Positions 30,972 through 32,826 of a DNA stretch of 32,826 bases are shown piece by piece (the first letter of the stretch is position 1; each line of letters begins with the position of its first letter). The position numbers and the translations under genes were made by a program. The stretch is from assembly GCA_002327305.1 (NCBI GenBank), contig DCUZ01000043.1, forward strand, positions 40,726-73,551. Direction: 5' to 3'. A model generated the notes under the pieces. It was not told the DNA's origin. It searched no databases and worked only from the letters and a program-made list of their open reading frames with translations. Source of the stretch: Holophagales bacterium UBA2201. Its GTDB lineage: Bacteria; Acidobacteriota; Thermoanaerobaculia; UBA2201.

Positions 30972-31478
30972 TTAGCCCCCGATCACCTTCGCGATGTAGG
31001 GGAGGTTGCCGTGCTGCTGCCGGTGCTCCATGCCGTAGCCGGCGAAGATCCCCTCGTTTTCCACGAACAGGGCGTAGTCGGGCACCAGGTCCACCTTGCG
31101 GTCGCCGGGCTTGTCCACGATGCAGCAGATCCCCGCCTGCCCCACCTTCATGGACCGGAGCTGGGTGAGGAGGTAGTTCTCCACCACGCCGGAGTGCATC
31201 ACGTCCTTGATCAGGAGGATGTTGCCCGAGTAGTTGTCCCACGACCCGCCGATGAAGGAGACGCGGCTGATGGGTTCGTCCACCTTCTTCTCCTGGATGA
31301 AGTCGTAATGGCAGGGGAAGGGCAGCGCCCGCATCAGGTCCGCCATGAACACCGACGCCCCCTTGAGGATGCCCACCAGCAGCAGGTCCTCCCCGCCGAA
31401 CCGCTGGGCGATCTTGCGGGCCGCCTCCTGCACCCGGGACGCGATCTCGACCTCGTCGTGGATCTTCTCAAGCGTCAT
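30972..31478 (-). CDS. hpt: Hypoxanthine phosphoribosyltransferase-like protein with altered PRPP motif
   Basis: A 168-residue protein that aligns along its length with bacterial Hpt: LLLVGILKGASVFMADLMRAL, CCIVDKPGDRKVDL, IFAGYGMEHRQQHGNLPYIAKV and normal size. The PRPP-binding motif that normally reads VEDIIDTG/SG, however, is IKDVMHSG: the first acidic residue is Lys, and the catalytic Asp (position 137 in the human enzyme) is His. Purine salvage activity is therefore in doubt, although location between tilS and ftsH is exactly that of hpt. It may be a low-activity enzyme, use another substrate, or have a structural role (Hpt binds FtsH in some bacteria). The ATG at 31478 overlaps tilS by 11 nt. 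Confidence 0.85.
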   Translation of the reverse strand: MTLEKIHDEVEIASRVQEAARKIAQRFGGEDLLLVGILKGASVFMADLMRALPFPCHYDFIQEKKVDEPISRVSFIGGSWDNYSGNILLIKDVMHSGVVENYLLTQLRSMKVGQAGICCIVDKPGDRKVDLVPDYALFVENEGIFAGYGMEHRQQHGNLPYIAKVIGG

Positions 31479-32760
31479 GGCTCCACCTCACGATCATGTT
31501 GGGCCGCGTCGATGGTTCAGGCGCGACGGCTTCATCCCATCCCGGGACCCACAACACCCGCCGTCCGGCCCGCAGGACGGGCCAGTAGGGGCGCAGGACC
31601 CCGGGGACCTTCAACGCCTTCAGCCGCCGCTTCAGCAACTCCTCTCCCGGTCCCGGCGGGCCGAGTCGGGCGCGCCGGGGGGGCTCGGGTCCGAGGGAAA
31701 ATCCACCCTCTTCCCGTGCCGTCCGGCCCCAGCGGGCCTCCAGCGTCAGGCCGTGCGCGATGCAAACCCTTCCCGGAAGGGGCAATTCCCGTCCGGGCCA
31801 CCCCTTCGGGCAAGGGCTCCAATAGATAGTATCACAGGTCAGGAGGCATGTTAAGCCCCCGGAGAGGGCCAGGGCGGCCGTTTTGCGGGCCGATTCGGCC
31901 CATGCGCAGACCCGTTCCACCTGCCGCGAGTCCCACCGGGGGAGCCGCTCCTCCAACACCCCGGCCACCAGCCGGCGCTCGATGGCCGTGTGGAGGGCGA
32001 TGAAGGCGGTCCGGTCCCACGCCTCGAAAGGGAAGCGCGCCGTGGTGATGGCGGCCCGGATTTTCCGGGCCTCCATGGTCAGCAGGTCGTCGTCGAGGGC
32101 CAGCGCCTCCGCCGCCCGCACCAGGGCCTCCTTGACGGCCGGGTTGACTTCCCGTTCGAGAAAAGGCAAAACCTTCATCCTCAAGCGGTTGCGGAGGAAC
32201 TTCGGGTCGGCGTTGGTCGGGTCCTCGACCCAGGGCAGGCCGTGCCGGTTGAGATAGGCCAGGACCTCGGCCCGGGTGAAAGGGAGGAGGGGATGGATCC
32301 AGAATCCGGCGCGGGAGGGGCGGATCCCCCCCAGGCCGCGGGGGCCGGCCCCCCGCGTCAGGCGCATCAGGACCGTCTCGGCCTGGTCGTCGCGGGTGTG
32401 CCCCAGGGCGACCCGGTGGTAGCGCCGGCGTTTCGCCAGGGCCAGCAAAGCGTCCAGCCGCGCCCGGCGCGCCCGCGCCTCCCATGAATCGCCCCGCGCC
32501 GCCTCGACCTTGACGGCATGGAACGGACGGCCCCATTGTCCAGCCAGCCGCCGGACGAGCGTCTTCTCCTCCCGGGCGTCGCGCCAGCCGTGATCGATCC
32601 AGACGAACCCGAGGCGCAGGTCCCTGGCGGTGGCGGCGCGGTTGAAGAGGTGGGCCATGCAGACGGAATCGGGACCCCCGGAGACGGCCAGGAGGACGGC
32701 CTCGCCGGGTCCGAAGAGGGCATTGTCGCTGGAGAAATCAAGGAAGCGCCTGAATAGCAT
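31468..32760 (-). CDS. tilS: tRNA(Ile) lysidine synthetase
   Basis: TilS converts C34 of the CAU anticodon of tRNA-Ile2 into lysidine so that it reads AUA instead of AUG. From the ATG at 32760 it has 430 residues: the N-type ATP pyrophosphatase loop AVSGGPDS (25-32), FVWIDHGWR, VALGHTRDDQAETVLMRLTRG and HPLLPFTRAEVLAYLNRHGLPWVEDPTN, then the C-terminal domains ending PYWPVLRAGRRVLWVPGWD. The frame extends upstream into the tRNA gene (RLISAVLGVRFPSPPF), which is not protein sequence. It lies only 15 nt after a tRNA with a CAU anticodon. Confidence 0.95.
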   Translation of the reverse strand: MLFRRFLDFSSDNALFGPGEAVLLAVSGGPDSVCMAHLFNRAATARDLRLGFVWIDHGWRDAREEKTLVRRLAGQWGRPFHAVKVEAARGDSWEARARRARLDALLALAKRRRYHRVALGHTRDDQAETVLMRLTRGAGPRGLGGIRPSRAGFWIHPLLPFTRAEVLAYLNRHGLPWVEDPTNADPKFLRNRLRMKVLPFLEREVNPAVKEALVRAAEALALDDDLLTMEARKIRAAITTARFPFEAWDRTAFIALHTAIERRLVAGVLEERLPRWDSRQVERVCAWAESARKTAALALSGGLTCLLTCDTIYWSPCPKGWPGRELPLPGRVCIAHGLTLEARWGRTAREEGGFSLGPEPPRRARLGPPGPGEELLKRRLKALKVPGVLRPYWPVLRAGRRVLWVPGWDEAVAPEPSTRPNMIVRWSHDA

Positions 32761-32775
32761 CTGCGATTTAAGGAA

Positions 32776-32826
32776 TGGCGGTGAAGGGAATCGAACCCCT
32801 AACACTGCGGATATGAGCCGCATGCT
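32776..32826 (-). tRNA. tRNA with CAU anticodon (Met or Ile2), 3' part only
   Basis: The window edge cuts the 5' half. Visible on the minus strand: the anticodon arm TGCGG-CTCATAT-CCGCA with anticodon CAT (32815-32813), variable loop, T-arm AGGGG-TTCGATT-CCCTT, acceptor CACCGCC and discriminator A at 32776. CCA is not encoded. The anticodon stem lacks the three G-C pairs of initiator tRNA, so it is elongator Met or the AUA-decoding Ile2. The visible half does not decide which: predicted pairs 4-69 and 5-68 are G-C, unlike either E. coli tRNA. Confidence 0.88.

Noticed and set aside
32761..32823. Longer TilS starting inside the tRNA
   Set aside because: Those codons are the tRNA sequence itself; the TilS-like protein starts at the ATG at 32760.

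Overview
This window comes from a GC-rich bacterium (roughly two thirds G+C by eye) with a Gram-negative envelope: it has kdsB for the KDO of lipopolysaccharide and two lipobox proteins. The tmRNA and the one tRNA do not encode their CCA ends. The gene order tilS-hpt-ftsH-folP-cdaA-ybbR-glmM, the HspR/Hsp20 pair and the short tmRNA tag ANNNFALAA would fit Acidobacteriota or a deltaproteobacterial relative. That placement is inference and weak.

Layout. (1) 1-2155: kdsB-pyrG (pyrG cut by the window edge), a CYTH protein and a lipoprotein. (2) 2289-4170: a small Cys-rich protein, ssrA (tmRNA) with its terminator, then about 650 bp of gene-free repeat DNA carrying two inverted copies of the ssrA 3' end, then an AT-rich orphan gene. 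(3) 4157-10082: a minus-strand operon of PPC-domain protein, long-chain acyl-CoA synthetase, thiolase-fold protein, FadB-like protein and CDF-type transporter. The thiolase and the dehydrogenase half of the FadB-like protein have lost their catalytic residues. (4) 10090-16531: a serine hydrolase, then a compact radical-SAM RiPP locus. Transcribed leftward it reads S26-type protease, HPr-kinase-like ATPase, PqqD-like RRE, radical SAM enzyme, and a 45-residue precursor peptide ending at a strong terminator. An 860-residue protein of unknown family lies just upstream. (5) 16600-22675: a response regulator with a PilZ-like domain, a GT-C glycosyltransferase, a membrane/spermidine-synthase-like fusion and a lipoprotein. 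(6) 22730-25138: a stress operon hsp20-hspR-sigma factor-DnaC-like loader. (7) 25403-32826: a tightly coupled housekeeping operon from a CAU-anticodon tRNA through tilS, an altered hpt, ftsH, folP, cdaA and ybbR to glmM, joining tRNA decoding, membrane proteolysis, folate, c-di-AMP and peptidoglycan precursor synthesis.

Two themes run through the window. First, several operons start with a -10 hexamer exactly 6 nt before the start codon (1042, 2155, 10082, 22675, 25138; 5 nt at 870), which predicts leaderless mRNAs. Downstream genes are then joined by 4-nt ATGA/GTGA/TTGA overlaps. The RiPP precursor is a clear exception, with a TAAGGAG Shine-Dalgarno. Second, several enzymes (thiolase-like, FadB-like, Hpt) keep their fold signatures but have replaced key active-site residues.

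The best candidates for an undescribed system are the RiPP locus (11196-13922, perhaps with 13949-16531) and the catalytically altered acyl-CoA operon (4821-10082).
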